Source: a candidate division FCPU426 bacterium (GTDB taxonomy: Bacteria > Oederibacteriota > Muellerivitia > Muellerivitales > DAHXKG01). Taken from it: a stretch of 64,000 bases of DNA. Location of the stretch: contig DAHXKG010000004.1 in assembly GCA_027366525.1 (NCBI GenBank), forward strand, positions 169,617 to 233,616. The letters run 5' to 3'. Of this stretch, positions 46,221-54,610 are shown piece after piece. Below the pieces are notes generated by a model. The model was not told the DNA's origin and searched no databases. It was given only the letters and a program-made list of their open reading frames with translations. Position 1 is the first letter of the stretch, and every line of letters starts with the position of its first letter. A program made the translations under genes and the position numbers.

Positions 46221-48061
46221 CTGGAAAAGCCGAAGCTCTCAATAAAATTAAAGGTTTGGTAGACAAGTATAAGAAGATCGAGCACGAGGGGAGACTTCAC
46301 GAATACAAGGAAGTCCGCACTTTGGACGAGTTTATCAAGCCGCTCTTTGCCGCACTAGGTTGGGACATGCAAAACACCAACGCCCCAGACGAGGTGGTTC
46401 CAGAAGACGTGGTTTCACATGGCCGCGTGGACTTGGCTTTCCGCCTGAATCATATCCCGGTGCTTTTCGTGGAAGCCAAATCGCTTGCGGTCGGTGTGGA
46501 AGACATCAAGTCGGTATGCCAGGCCATCGAATACAGTTGGCATAAAGGGGTTACTTGGGCCGTCCTCACCGACTTCAGGAATCTACAAATTTTTAATGCA
46601 GAACTGCCGCCGAAAGACATATACCAAAACAGATTCAAGGATTTCAGTTGCCTTGATTTTGAGGCTAGATTTGAAAAGTTGTGGCTTTTGTCGAGAGAAA
46701 GTTTTACTAAAAGGCTTCTGGATACTGAGGCTGAAGATTCATTCAAAAAGGCCAAACGGAAGCCCGTTGACGCCAAACTTTTTGAAGACATGCTGGGATG
46801 GAGAAAAAGGCTTGAAAAGGAGTTCTCAAAAAAGAACGGAAGCCTATCGCGGGAAGATGTAGACGAGGGAGTCCAGAGGATTCTGGATAGGCTCATCTTC
46901 ATCCGCACCGCCGCAGACCGCATGATAGAGCCAAACACTTTCACGGAGTGGCTGAACAGCGACACGGTTTCCTGGAAGAATCTCAACTCCCTGTTCCGCA
47001 ACTTCGACGATGGATACAACTCAAAGCTGTTCGCCTTCCATGCCTGCGAAAACTGGAAGGCTGACGACTCTATTTTGAAGACAATCCTAGAAGAGATGAA
47101 AGAGACGCCGGATGGTTACCGCTACGATTTCAATCTCATACCGAGCGACGTTCTGGGCGGCATGTACGAACAGTACCTTTCAACCATCCATCAAAAAGCG
47201 ACGAAGAAAAAGGAGCCTTCAAAGCAAAGGAAACAGGGGATTTATTACACACCGAAGTACATCGTGGATTTCATAGTGCGAGAAACAGTCGGGAAGGTGC
47301 TGGGCGAGACCAAACAGAAGGACGTCAAGCACTTGAAAATTCTGGACCCGGCCTGCGGTTCCGGCTCATTCCTCGTGTCGGCGTTTGACAAGGTGATCTC
47401 GGCCCAGAAACAGGGATTGTTCACCAAACAACAAGCGCTCAAGGAAAACATCTTTGGTCTGGACATAGATCCGCAGGCCGTAGAGATTGCCCAGCTTAAT
47501 TTGCTGTTGAAACTGCTGTTCGGGCGAGAAAGGCTCCCAAACATGCAACACAACATCGTTCCGGCCAATTCGCTGATGATGGACATCAATGAAAAGTACG
47601 ATGCCATTATCGGAAACCCGCCGTATATCAAGGAATACACAAACAGAACGACTTTCGACGGACTTCACTCAAGCCCCTACTATCAGGGCAAGATGGACAT
47701 TTGGACCCTGTTTGCTTGCCGGGCTATAGACCAGTTGAAGGATGGAGGTTATTTTAGCTTTATTGCCCCAAATAATTGGATTACGAATTTTGGCGCAAGT
47801 AAGTTTCGAGACAAGATTTTGTCCGAGGGTGAACTAGAAAAATTTGTAGATTTCGGGGACTACAAGGTTTTCAGGGACCGTACAACAGGGAAGGACGTTG
47901 GTATACAAACCATGATTTTTGTCTTTAAGAAAAAGAAGCCGAGGGCATCCTATCCGGTTGTTTACGCGAAGGTTTTAGACAAAGCCTTGAGCGAACTGGA
48001 AGTCTCTGAATGGTTGACATCTGGATTCCAGAACAGAACAGAACAGAACAGAAACCTTTAA
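46217..48061 (+). CDS. Type IIG restriction-modification enzyme, N-terminal part (nuclease and methylase)
   Basis: 614 residues before a frame-ending stop. The N-terminal PD-(D/E)xK nuclease has D72 (RVDLAF) and E86-A-K88 (VEAKSL). A helical linker follows, then the adenine methylase with SAM motif I (LDPACGSGSF, about residue 376) and catalytic N467-PPY. The chain stops just after five CAGAA units, before the target-recognition domain, which continues in another frame downstream. It starts inside the transposase stop (ATGA). In the present phase it lacks a specificity domain and is probably inactive; adding one repeat unit would give a 933-residue Eco57I-like enzyme. Confidence 0.88.
   Translation: MTGKAEALNKIKGLVDKYKKIEHEGRLHEYKEVRTLDEFIKPLFAALGWDMQNTNAPDEVVPEDVVSHGRVDLAFRLNHIPVLFVEAKSLAVGVEDIKSVCQAIEYSWHKGVTWAVLTDFRNLQIFNAELPPKDIYQNRFKDFSCLDFEARFEKLWLLSRESFTKRLLDTEAEDSFKKAKRKPVDAKLFEDMLGWRKRLEKEFSKKNGSLSREDVDEGVQRILDRLIFIRTAADRMIEPNTFTEWLNSDTVSWKNLNSLFRNFDDGYNSKLFAFHACENWKADDSILKTILEEMKETPDGYRYDFNLIPSDVLGGMYEQYLSTIHQKATKKKEPSKQRKQGIYYTPKYIVDFIVRETVGKVLGETKQKDVKHLKILDPACGSGSFLVSAFDKVISAQKQGLFTKQQALKENIFGLDIDPQAVEIAQLNLLLKLLFGRERLPNMQHNIVPANSLMMDINEKYDAIIGNPPYIKEYTNRTTFDGLHSSPYYQGKMDIWTLFACRAIDQLKDGGYFSFIAPNNWITNFGASKFRDKILSEGELEKFVDFGDYKVFRDRTTGKDVGIQTMIFVFKKKKPRASYPVVYAKVLDKALSELEVSEWLTSGFQNRTEQNRNL
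48029..48053 (+). repeat. Pentanucleotide repeat (CAGAA)5, predicted phase-variation tract
   Basis: Five perfect CAGAA units lie exactly where the reading frame of the Type IIG gene breaks. Both frames are open through the tract. Six units (plus 5 bp) or three units (minus 10 bp) join the two halves, giving 933 or 928 residues. Confidence 0.9.
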
Positions 48062-48101
48062 TACAATTATTGAGCCAAAGAAACTTAAGGGTAAAAATAT
48101 C

Positions 48102-49013
48102 TTGTTCTTGAATTCGGATTCTAATATTGGCGAGTTAATCAAAAAGATTGCTTCTTACGGAAAGTTTAACCTGACTGATGAAGAAATGGCTCAAGGCATT
48201 GTTTCTCCACAAGATTCCGTGAACAAAAAGTCGAAGGAAGCCTTGGGTGATTCTGTTCAAATAGGCGATGGAATTTTTGTTCTTTCAAATGACGAATTGA
48301 AAAAAATTCATCTTTCAACTGCCGAGTTGGAACTTATGCGCCCCTATTACACCACAAATCAACTTGGATTGTATTGGGGGAATTCCAAAAATACTCAGTG
48401 GATCATTTACACAGATTCAAGTTTTCAAAATCCACGGTCCCTGGATAACTTCCCGCATATAAAGAGACACTTAGATAGATTTAGAGATGTCATTACATCG
48501 TCTTTTCGGCCCTATGGTCTTCATCGAAGCCGGGACGAGAAATTTTTTAAGGGAGAAAAAATAATTTCTCTCCGAAAATGTTTGCGTCCTACCTTTACAT
48601 ACACGGATTTTGATTGCTATGTCTCCCAGACTTTTAACGTCATAAAGACGGATAGAATTAACTTGAAGTACCTATGTGCCATCTTAAATTCCAGGCTCAT
48701 TGCTTTCTGGCTAAAATACAGTGGAAAAATACAAGGGGATAACTTTCAGGTAGATTCCGAACCTTTGCGGTCATTACCAATCGTCCATGCAAAAGACCAA
48801 TCTAATCTTGCGGCAGATACTGATTCCATCTCTCTGTTATACAGAATCCTTCATCAACTAACACCGAACACCGATAAGTATAATGATTTGAAGGGTCAGA
48901 TAGAACGGCAACAAGCCAAAATGGATGAAGCAATTTACGCTCTGTACGGCCTATCTGCCGAGGAGGTGAAGCAAATCGAAGCCGTCAAGTTGCCGCAAGA
49001 GGAGACCAGATGA
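48102..49013 (+). CDS. Type IIG enzyme, C-terminal target-recognition part (out of frame)
   Basis: The frame is open from the CAGAA tract (about 48027) onward, and 48102 is only the first TTG, so this is the downstream half of one gene rather than a separate gene. It carries the specificity-domain features of Eco57I/TaqI-like enzymes: KYLCAILNSRLIAFWLKYSG and FQVDSEPLRSLPI, then a C-terminal coiled helix (KMDEAIYALYGLSAEEV). The stop overlaps the start of the small 3' gene (ATGA). Confidence 0.85.
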   Translation: MFLNSDSNIGELIKKIASYGKFNLTDEEMAQGIVSPQDSVNKKSKEALGDSVQIGDGIFVLSNDELKKIHLSTAELELMRPYYTTNQLGLYWGNSKNTQWIIYTDSSFQNPRSLDNFPHIKRHLDRFRDVITSSFRPYGLHRSRDEKFFKGEKIISLRKCLRPTFTYTDFDCYVSQTFNVIKTDRINLKYLCAILNSRLIAFWLKYSGKIQGDNFQVDSEPLRSLPIVHAKDQSNLAADTDSISLLYRILHQLTPNTDKYNDLKGQIERQQAKMDEAIYALYGLSAEEVKQIEAVKLPQEETR

Positions 49014-49180
49014 AGAAACGACTGAAAGCCAAACGCCTGAAGCCAATTTCCTTCTGTCCGCTCGCTCCGGAACAGGCGATTTCCGCCATCCTGCGGGTTC
49101 GGGCCCAGGCCAAGGGCTGCTTTGTCAACGGAACAATTCTGAAAAGTATTTTTATTCACCCGATTACCAATTTATTTTAA
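49010..49180 (+). CDS. Small cargo protein whose tail reads through the transposon end
   Basis: 56 residues starting at the ATGA overlap with the restriction gene. The N-terminal 36 residues (MKKRLKAKRLKPISFCPLAP, then EQAISAILRVRAQAKG) look like a genuine short protein. The next eight are encoded by the inverted repeat, and the last dozen (KSIFIHPITNLF) by host flank. In other insertion sites the tail would differ. Possibly a conserved small partner of the enzyme; no family assigned. Confidence 0.5.
   Translation: MKKRLKAKRLKPISFCPLAPEQAISAILRVRAQAKGCFVNGTILKSIFIHPITNLF
49117..49149. repeat. Right terminal inverted repeat and target duplication
   Basis: The IRR is 49117-49141 (ends CAATTCTG on the plus strand). 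The duplicated target AAAAGTAT follows at 49142-49149. Confidence 0.92.
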
Positions 49181-49405
49181 ATTTCCGAGATGATATTTTA
49201 AAAATAATGAAGAAATAACTTAAATTTATAAAAAATTTAAGTTATTTAAAGACGGAAGACGGAAAAGGTGTTTTTAAATATAAAAAGTTAAATAATGAAT
49301 TAAATAGCGTTTAAATAAAGAATTTAAAGACTGCTTATGGAAGAATACTTGCTTATTAAAAAAGGAAAAATCTATTTAAAATGCTTTTTAGTTTTAAAAG
49401 GCTAC
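49181..49405. other. AT-rich intergenic with a long hairpin
   Basis: A perfect 15-bp inverted repeat, AAATAACTTAAATTT (49213-49227) and its complement (49233-49247) with a 5-base loop, could act as a terminator or a protein site. The stretch also has many TTTAAA-type motifs. A similar GTTTAAATAAA motif occurs at 49307 and again near 49970, on either side of the next gene. Confidence 0.5.
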
Positions 49406-49897
49406 TTAACCGTATTTGTTTAAATATTCTAAAATAACTAGTTTTATGTCTTCTTTTTGTTGAGCTAGCAAACAATTGGTTGGATGAGTGCGTTTCCACT
49501 TGTCGTTGTATTTTGTCTCTAATTTCAAATATATAGTATCTAGGTTATTCGCTCCTTCAGAAATGCTATTGTTTGAACTTATAAACTGGCTGATATCTGA
49601 TGGAAGATTTTGCTTAATTTCTAAGATAAAATCATGAAATTCTTTTTTTTCCATGAATTTATTTAAATTTTCTAAAATGACTTTTCTTATGTTTTCTCTT
49701 TGTAGTTCTGATAAACAATTGCCGGGATAGGTGCACTTCCAATTATCATTATATATTGTCTCTAAGTTTAAACTTATAGTGGTCTTAAGTGCCGCTATAT
49801 TTGAATAGCTATTTATTAAATCGTTATACTGGGCTTCGATATTTGATTGAACTTTATCATTAATGGTTTTGATAAAATATTGAAATTCATATGTCAT
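49406..49897 (-). CDS. Unrecognised protein with an internal 37-residue duplication
   Basis: 163 residues. Residues 45-81 (LETIYNDNWKCTYPGNCLSE and on) and 126-162 (LETKYNDKWKRTHPTNCLLA and on) are a duplicated unit with 23 of 37 identities, including conserved W, T, P, N and C. The rest is helical. There are no catalytic motifs or membrane segments. It faces away from the methylase gene at 50051 and shares its upstream region, as a control or immunity protein might, but this is only context. Confidence 0.65.
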   Translation of the reverse strand: MTYEFQYFIKTINDKVQSNIEAQYNDLINSYSNIAALKTTISLNLETIYNDNWKCTYPGNCLSELQRENIRKVILENLNKFMEKKEFHDFILEIKQNLPSDISQFISSNNSISEGANNLDTIYLKLETKYNDKWKRTHPTNCLLAQQKEDIKLVILEYLNKYG

Positions 49898-50050
49898 TTT
49901 AAAAAAAAACCTTTAAATAAATTTGAATATAGTTTAGAAGATTGTTTGAAAAGCAAGTAAAATAAGTATACGTTTAAATAAATGCGCAGTCAAGTTTTTG
50001 AAACTGTTTTTGTAATTTATGAATAAAGATTAGAAAGCAAAAAACAATTT

Positions 50051-51496
50051 ATGGAAATTATTAGTTTACCCAAAAATATTGGTTACAGTTCTCTTGCTCG
50101 ATTTAGAATGGAACTTTATCAAAAATATAAATCTAAACTTCACATTAATTTAGACTTGAATCGGAAATTAGTTAGTTTTCAAGAAAATAAAAAAATTCCA
50201 ATTTATTCGTGGTTTAAATATAAAGAAGGTTTTACTGCAAGATTAGTTAACTATATTTTCGATAAATTGAAAATTGAGAATGGCACTTTGTTGGACCCGT
50301 TTGCTGGAGCTGGGGCAGCTCTTTTTGCGGCAAGACTGAGAGGGATAAATTCAGTCGGTATTGAGGTATTGCCAGTGGGAGTTTTTTCAATTGAAGCCAA
50401 AAATAGGATTTTAAATAACAAATCAACTACTTTTATAAAAGAAATTAGAAAGATACTGAACAATGATTTTTTGAAGTTTTATACCCCTCAATTGAAATTT
50501 AAAAATATTCCTATCACAAATGGTGCTTTTCCAATCGAGAATGAAAGAAAATTATTGGGATATCTTAATTATTGTAAGAAGATAAAAGACAATGATTTAA
50601 AGATGGCTTTATTATTTTTGGGATTTTGTGTTCTGGAAAACATTAGTTATACACGAAAGGACGGCCAATATTTAAGGTGGGATTTTCGTTCTGATCGAAA
50701 ACGAAGTGAGAATTTATTTAATAAGGGTACTATATATTCTTTTGATGATGCAATTAAAGAAAAGTTGAATCAAATTATATTTGATCTAACTTCGGATGAA
50801 GAACAATTTGATTTTTTAAAAATGGATAAAAATGTTCAGAAAGTTAAAATGAATATAATTGCCGGAAGTTGCTTGGAAATTCTTCCGACATTAAAAGCCA
50901 ATTCGGTAGATATTGTTGTTACATCACCTCCTTACTGCAATCGCTATGACTATACACGGACTTATGCTTTGGAATTAATGTATTTAGGTTTCACCGATGA
51001 GCAAATAAAAAAATTCAGACAAACTATGCTTTCATGTACAGTTGAGAACAAGGATAAAGTGAATTTTCTTAAAGACTTGTATTTTAAAAATAAAAATAAT
51101 GCTGGCTTTGAAAAGGTTAATTCGGTTTTTGATCATCAGAAAGCACTTCATGAAGTTTTGAATATTCTTGATAAATTGGCGTTTAATGGAAAATTAAATA
51201 ATTCTAATATTTCTCGTATGGTAAGAAATTATTTTTATGAAATGTGTTTTGTTGTTTTTGAAATTTCTCGTTTAATAAGGAAGAACGGTTATTTTGTAAT
51301 GATTAATGATAACGTTCAGTATTCTGGGCATGAAGTGCCAGTCGATTTAATATTATCTGATTTCGCCAGTGCATTTGACTTTGATGTAGAAAAAATATGG
51401 GTTTTACCTGTTGGAAAGGGAAATAGTAGTCAGCAGATGGGAATACATGGGAGAAATGAATTGCGCAAGTGCATTTATATATGGAGAAAAAAATAG
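50051..51496 (+). CDS. DNA methyltransferase (N4-cytosine type) of an AvaI/BsoBI-like system
   Basis: 481 residues. SAM motif I is LLDPFAGAGAALFAAR near residue 79, and the catalytic motif is VTSPPYCNRYDYTRTYALEL near 293; TSPPY is the form usual in m4C methylases. It should protect host DNA from the nuclease encoded next, whose start it overlaps by 16 bases. It opens a run of same-strand defence genes. Base composition is very AT-rich, unlike the preceding transposon. Confidence 0.88.
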   Translation: MEIISLPKNIGYSSLARFRMELYQKYKSKLHINLDLNRKLVSFQENKKIPIYSWFKYKEGFTARLVNYIFDKLKIENGTLLDPFAGAGAALFAARLRGINSVGIEVLPVGVFSIEAKNRILNNKSTTFIKEIRKILNNDFLKFYTPQLKFKNIPITNGAFPIENERKLLGYLNYCKKIKDNDLKMALLFLGFCVLENISYTRKDGQYLRWDFRSDRKRSENLFNKGTIYSFDDAIKEKLNQIIFDLTSDEEQFDFLKMDKNVQKVKMNIIAGSCLEILPTLKANSVDIVVTSPPYCNRYDYTRTYALELMYLGFTDEQIKKFRQTMLSCTVENKDKVNFLKDLYFKNKNNAGFEKVNSVFDHQKALHEVLNILDKLAFNGKLNNSNISRMVRNYFYEMCFVVFEISRLIRKNGYFVMINDNVQYSGHEVPVDLILSDFASAFDFDVEKIWVLPVGKGNSSQQMGIHGRNELRKCIYIWRKK

Positions 51497-52449
51497 TGCT
51501 AAAACAAATATATCAATATCATCTAAAAAATGCCAATGATTTATTGACACCATATGAAGAAGTTCGTGCTGGTTTTGTTGAAATGGCCTTGGAAAGAAGT
51601 CGACGAGCAATTCCTTATATTGCGGAGGCTAGAGCCTTAAAGGTACAAGCTTCATATTGTAAAGTGCCATCAGACCTGATTAAGAATACCAAAATTCGAA
51701 TGGCTTTATTGACGGCTTCAGGTGCTTCTGACAAGGCGTTGAGCCATATGGAAGAAGGAGATAAAAATAAAGCTATTCAAGGTTTGATAAAAAATTTTTT
51801 AGAACCAGCTGGATCAAATTTTGTTGAAGAACTTGTATTTAGATTTTTATTAACCAGAGGGGATTCTCTTGGCGGGTCAATGAGAAATATTATTGGAGCA
51901 TTGGGAAACCGAAAATTTAGTCGAACCATGCTTTCTGTTCTTGGGTTGGAAAAAGTATCTTTTAAGTGGCTGAATTCCATTACAACAACATGGATGGATT
52001 CTGATTTTGATAATCCAGATATCGAGTTGGCACTAAATGGCATTAGTTGGGAGAACAAAAAAGAGAATAGAACATTAGTATATAACAGAAAATTTTCATT
52101 CTTTAAAAACAATATTGATTTATGTTTGATTGATGGTGGCTTTCAGGAAATTGAGAAGATCGGAAATAATCCTGAAAAATATATTGCTTTGGGTGAATTA
52201 AAAGGTGGAATTGACCCAGCAGGAGCAGATGAACATTGGAAAACTGCTAGAACAGCGTTAGCTCGTATTTCTGAAAATTTTAAAAAATATAAATCAAAAC
52301 CATATCTTTTTTTCGCAGGCGCAATTATCGAAAAAGAAATGGCAAAAGAAATATGGGGAGATTTAAAAAACAAGAGACTTACAAATGCAGCCAATCTTAC
52401 TAATCCCGAACAATTGATATCTTTATGTACATGGTTGGTTTCATTATGA
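51481..52449 (+). CDS. Type II restriction endonuclease, AvaI/BsoBI family
   Basis: The start at 51481 gives 322 residues, very close to BsoBI. Family features: LLTASGASDKALSHM, FVEELVFRFLLTRGDSLGGSMRN, and a PD-ExK core with D213 (NNIDLCLIDGG), E239-L-K241 (GELKGGIDPAGADEHWKTA). The family recognises CYCGRG, so the same site is predicted but not shown. It overlaps the methylase by 16 bases; GTG 51496 is an alternative start. With the methylase it forms a complete Type II system. Confidence 0.88.
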   Translation: MEKKIVLKQIYQYHLKNANDLLTPYEEVRAGFVEMALERSRRAIPYIAEARALKVQASYCKVPSDLIKNTKIRMALLTASGASDKALSHMEEGDKNKAIQGLIKNFLEPAGSNFVEELVFRFLLTRGDSLGGSMRNIIGALGNRKFSRTMLSVLGLEKVSFKWLNSITTTWMDSDFDNPDIELALNGISWENKKENRTLVYNRKFSFFKNNIDLCLIDGGFQEIEKIGNNPEKYIALGELKGGIDPAGADEHWKTARTALARISENFKKYKSKPYLFFAGAIIEKEMAKEIWGDLKNKRLTNAANLTNPEQLISLCTWLVSL

Positions 52450-52499
52450 GTATGCTTGTTTTTTATTATGAAATTATAAAATTTGGAATTGTATAAAGA

Positions 52500-53519
52500 A
52501 TGGCTACTACAAATAAAATTGTTTATTTATTAGGAGCTGGGGCAACCCATGCAGAAATTTTCAACGCAGTAAATTTGAGAGAAGATGCAGTATCAAATCC
52601 CGCTGAATATGGATTGCTTATTTCTGATGTTTCTAAACGAATACTGAATAAGGCTAAAGCGAAAGAAGAATTCAACTTTATAAAATATGGTCATGGCGCT
52701 AGTAATCATTTGGATAATGTTGAATACTTGATTTCATTGCTTTTAACAAGCCATGTTAAAGATAGCGAAAAAAAGGTTAACATTCTTAGAGAATTGGTTA
52801 AAGACGATATCAAAAGCGTATTGGATAATTGGAGTGCTGGATTTTATCTACATGATTCGTTATTGGAGCTTAGTGTAAAAAATGAAGAATTAAGTAAAGA
52901 GGAGCTTTTAGGTATTATATCGCTGAACTATGATGATGTGATTGATAATGCCTGTAAACATAACGCTATTGAATATGATTATGGTTTTGGTCTTGAAAAG
53001 AAAGATAAAAAATATTTATTGAAATTGCACGGATCATTTAATTGGACAGAGATCGAGTTTTATGGAAAGAGTAAAGACATTCCTATTATTCCCCTTGGAA
53101 TGAATAAAAATTATTTAGTTCCTCCATACAATTTTATTTGGAGCAACGCGTTTGATGTTTTAGCTAAATGTGATATGCTTCGGGTTATTGGGTGTTCATT
53201 AAGTCAAAGTGAATATAGTTTAATCGATTTATTGTTTAAGGTTCGAATAGAAAGAGAAAGAGGATTTACAGTAGAGATAATTGACGTAGATACAACATCA
53301 GGAAGAATAGAAGATAATTACGGTTTTTTCTTGGATGTGATTGGATTGGGTAATGCAAGGATGAAATTAAACATAAAAGCAAGTGAATATACAGTACCAG
53401 GTGCTGGTAATCCATTCAAGGCGTGGTTGAAGGCAAAAGCTATTGATACATATGGGAATGAGAACAAGGCTAAAGAAACTAAATTTGTAAAACGGATATT
53501 TGAAGGAAGAGAGGGGTAA
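52500..53519 (+). CDS. SIR2-like protein (predicted NAD-consuming defence effector)
   Basis: The 339-residue protein has SIR2-fold motifs: LLGAGATHAE at the N-terminus, SLNYDDVIDNA, KLHGSFNW with the catalytic-type His, and RVIGCSLSQSEY. SIR2 proteins in Thoeris, DSR and related anti-phage systems deplete or modify NAD on infection. It follows the restriction gene by 50 bases and is separated from the DUF262 gene by only three bases, suggesting a two-part or larger cassette. Confidence 0.85.
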   Translation: MATTNKIVYLLGAGATHAEIFNAVNLREDAVSNPAEYGLLISDVSKRILNKAKAKEEFNFIKYGHGASNHLDNVEYLISLLLTSHVKDSEKKVNILRELVKDDIKSVLDNWSAGFYLHDSLLELSVKNEELSKEELLGIISLNYDDVIDNACKHNAIEYDYGFGLEKKDKKYLLKLHGSFNWTEIEFYGKSKDIPIIPLGMNKNYLVPPYNFIWSNAFDVLAKCDMLRVIGCSLSQSEYSLIDLLFKVRIERERGFTVEIIDVDTTSGRIEDNYGFFLDVIGLGNARMKLNIKASEYTVPGAGNPFKAWLKAKAIDTYGNENKAKETKFVKRIFEGREG

Positions 53520-53522
53520 GTA

Positions 53523-54602
53523 ATGGAAGATGAAGATAAAGAAGGAAGATATCTACTTAATATTTCTGTAAAAGAATTTATTGGTAAATATGCACATAAA
53601 ATTGATTTTGATGCAGATTTTCAACGAGAAGTAATTTGGTCTGTTGAGGATCAAAAAAGATTATTGGATTCTATATTAATAAATATCGATATTCCAAAAA
53701 TGTATCTTGTAGAAACTGATGAAAAAAATAAACAATTCAGATATGAATGCATTGATGGTAAGCAACGTATGACGACATTATTGGATTTTATTGAACCAGA
53801 TGTTGAAGGGAAACCATTAAAAATACGAATTTTTGAAAAAGATTACACTTATAGAGAGTTTAAAGAAAAATTTTCTGAAAAAGCTAAAGAATTTGATGAA
53901 TATAAATTAACTTTTGTTGTTTATAAATCTTTAGATGATGACAAGTTTCTTTCAAAGATTTTTCAAAGGTTACAATTTGGTGTGAGATTAAATTCTGGTG
54001 AAATACTAAAATCACATATTGGCAACATGAGAGATTTCATTTATGACGAAATGAAAGATCAGTGTCCATTTTTAATTAAAACCAATTTATCGGACAGACG
54101 ATTTTCTAGAGAATTTACCCTTTCGCAGCTAGCTATTAATTCATTCGCAAAATATAAGACTGAGCAGTTTAGTCGAGCTAGGTTGAAAGACCTGGAAGAT
54201 TTTTTAGATGAGCATGAAAAAATAAAAAAAGATGACATAAATCTTAAACGCATTCAAAATGTCCTATTAGAAATGGATAAAGCGTTTAATGAAAATGCCT
54301 CAAATATTTCTAGCCGTGCAGTTGCGGTAAGCGCATATTTATTTTGCGAAGCGCTGTTTTTGGAAAAAAAACATAAATTAATATCAAAATTTTCAGAGTT
54401 TTTTGTAAAACTATTGGAAGAAATTAAGAAAAACATGGATTATGTAAGCAATTATGAAAATCCGAAAAATTCTAGAATATTGAATGAATTTCAAAAATAT
54501 ATTTTACAAGCTTCTGTTGAAGCCTCTTCAATTAATAAACGTCATAAATTTTTAAAAGAGGCATTTGAATATTATGAAAAAAATGAAAAAATTTTAAGGT
54601 AA
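53523..54602 (+). CDS. DUF262 (ParB/Srx-fold) protein, GmrSD-like without HNH
   Basis: 359 residues. The N-terminal DUF262 domain has DFQREVIWSVEDQKRLLDSI and the NTP-motif variant IDGKQRMTTLLDF. The helical C-terminal half lacks a DUF1524 HNH nuclease, so this is not a full GmrSD enzyme. DUF262 proteins use nucleotides and occur in several anti-phage systems. With SIR2 three bases upstream, it may be the sensor/NTPase for a NADase effector. A further gene follows but is truncated. Confidence 0.85.
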   Translation: MEDEDKEGRYLLNISVKEFIGKYAHKIDFDADFQREVIWSVEDQKRLLDSILINIDIPKMYLVETDEKNKQFRYECIDGKQRMTTLLDFIEPDVEGKPLKIRIFEKDYTYREFKEKFSEKAKEFDEYKLTFVVYKSLDDDKFLSKIFQRLQFGVRLNSGEILKSHIGNMRDFIYDEMKDQCPFLIKTNLSDRRFSREFTLSQLAINSFAKYKTEQFSRARLKDLEDFLDEHEKIKKDDINLKRIQNVLLEMDKAFNENASNISSRAVAVSAYLFCEALFLEKKHKLISKFSEFFVKLLEEIKKNMDYVSNYENPKNSRILNEFQKYILQASVEASSINKRHKFLKEAFEYYEKNEKILR

Positions 54603-54610
54603 AAAATTAG

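Larger units (their letters stand above)
45196..49141 (+). mobile_element. IS1595-family transposon carrying a Type IIG R-M cargo
   Basis: A 3,946-bp element bounded by 25-bp imperfect terminal inverted repeats (45196-45220 and 49117-49141, 20 of 25 matching, both ending inward in ACAAAGCAG) and an 8-bp duplication AAAAGTAT. It contains an ISXO2-like transposase, a two-part restriction-modification gene and a small 3' gene, all on one strand with start-stop overlaps at two of the junctions. GC is clearly higher than the host, at least in the transposase. The intact ends and duplication indicate a single insertion. Confidence 0.93.

Noticed and set aside
48620-48640. TGTCTCCCAG as a second att copy of the tRNA-Gln end
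   Set aside because: Only nine to ten bases match and they lie inside the coding sequence of the Type IIG recognition domain.
53523-54602. Complete GmrSD Type IV restriction enzyme
   Set aside because: The C-terminal half lacks the DUF1524 HNH motif.
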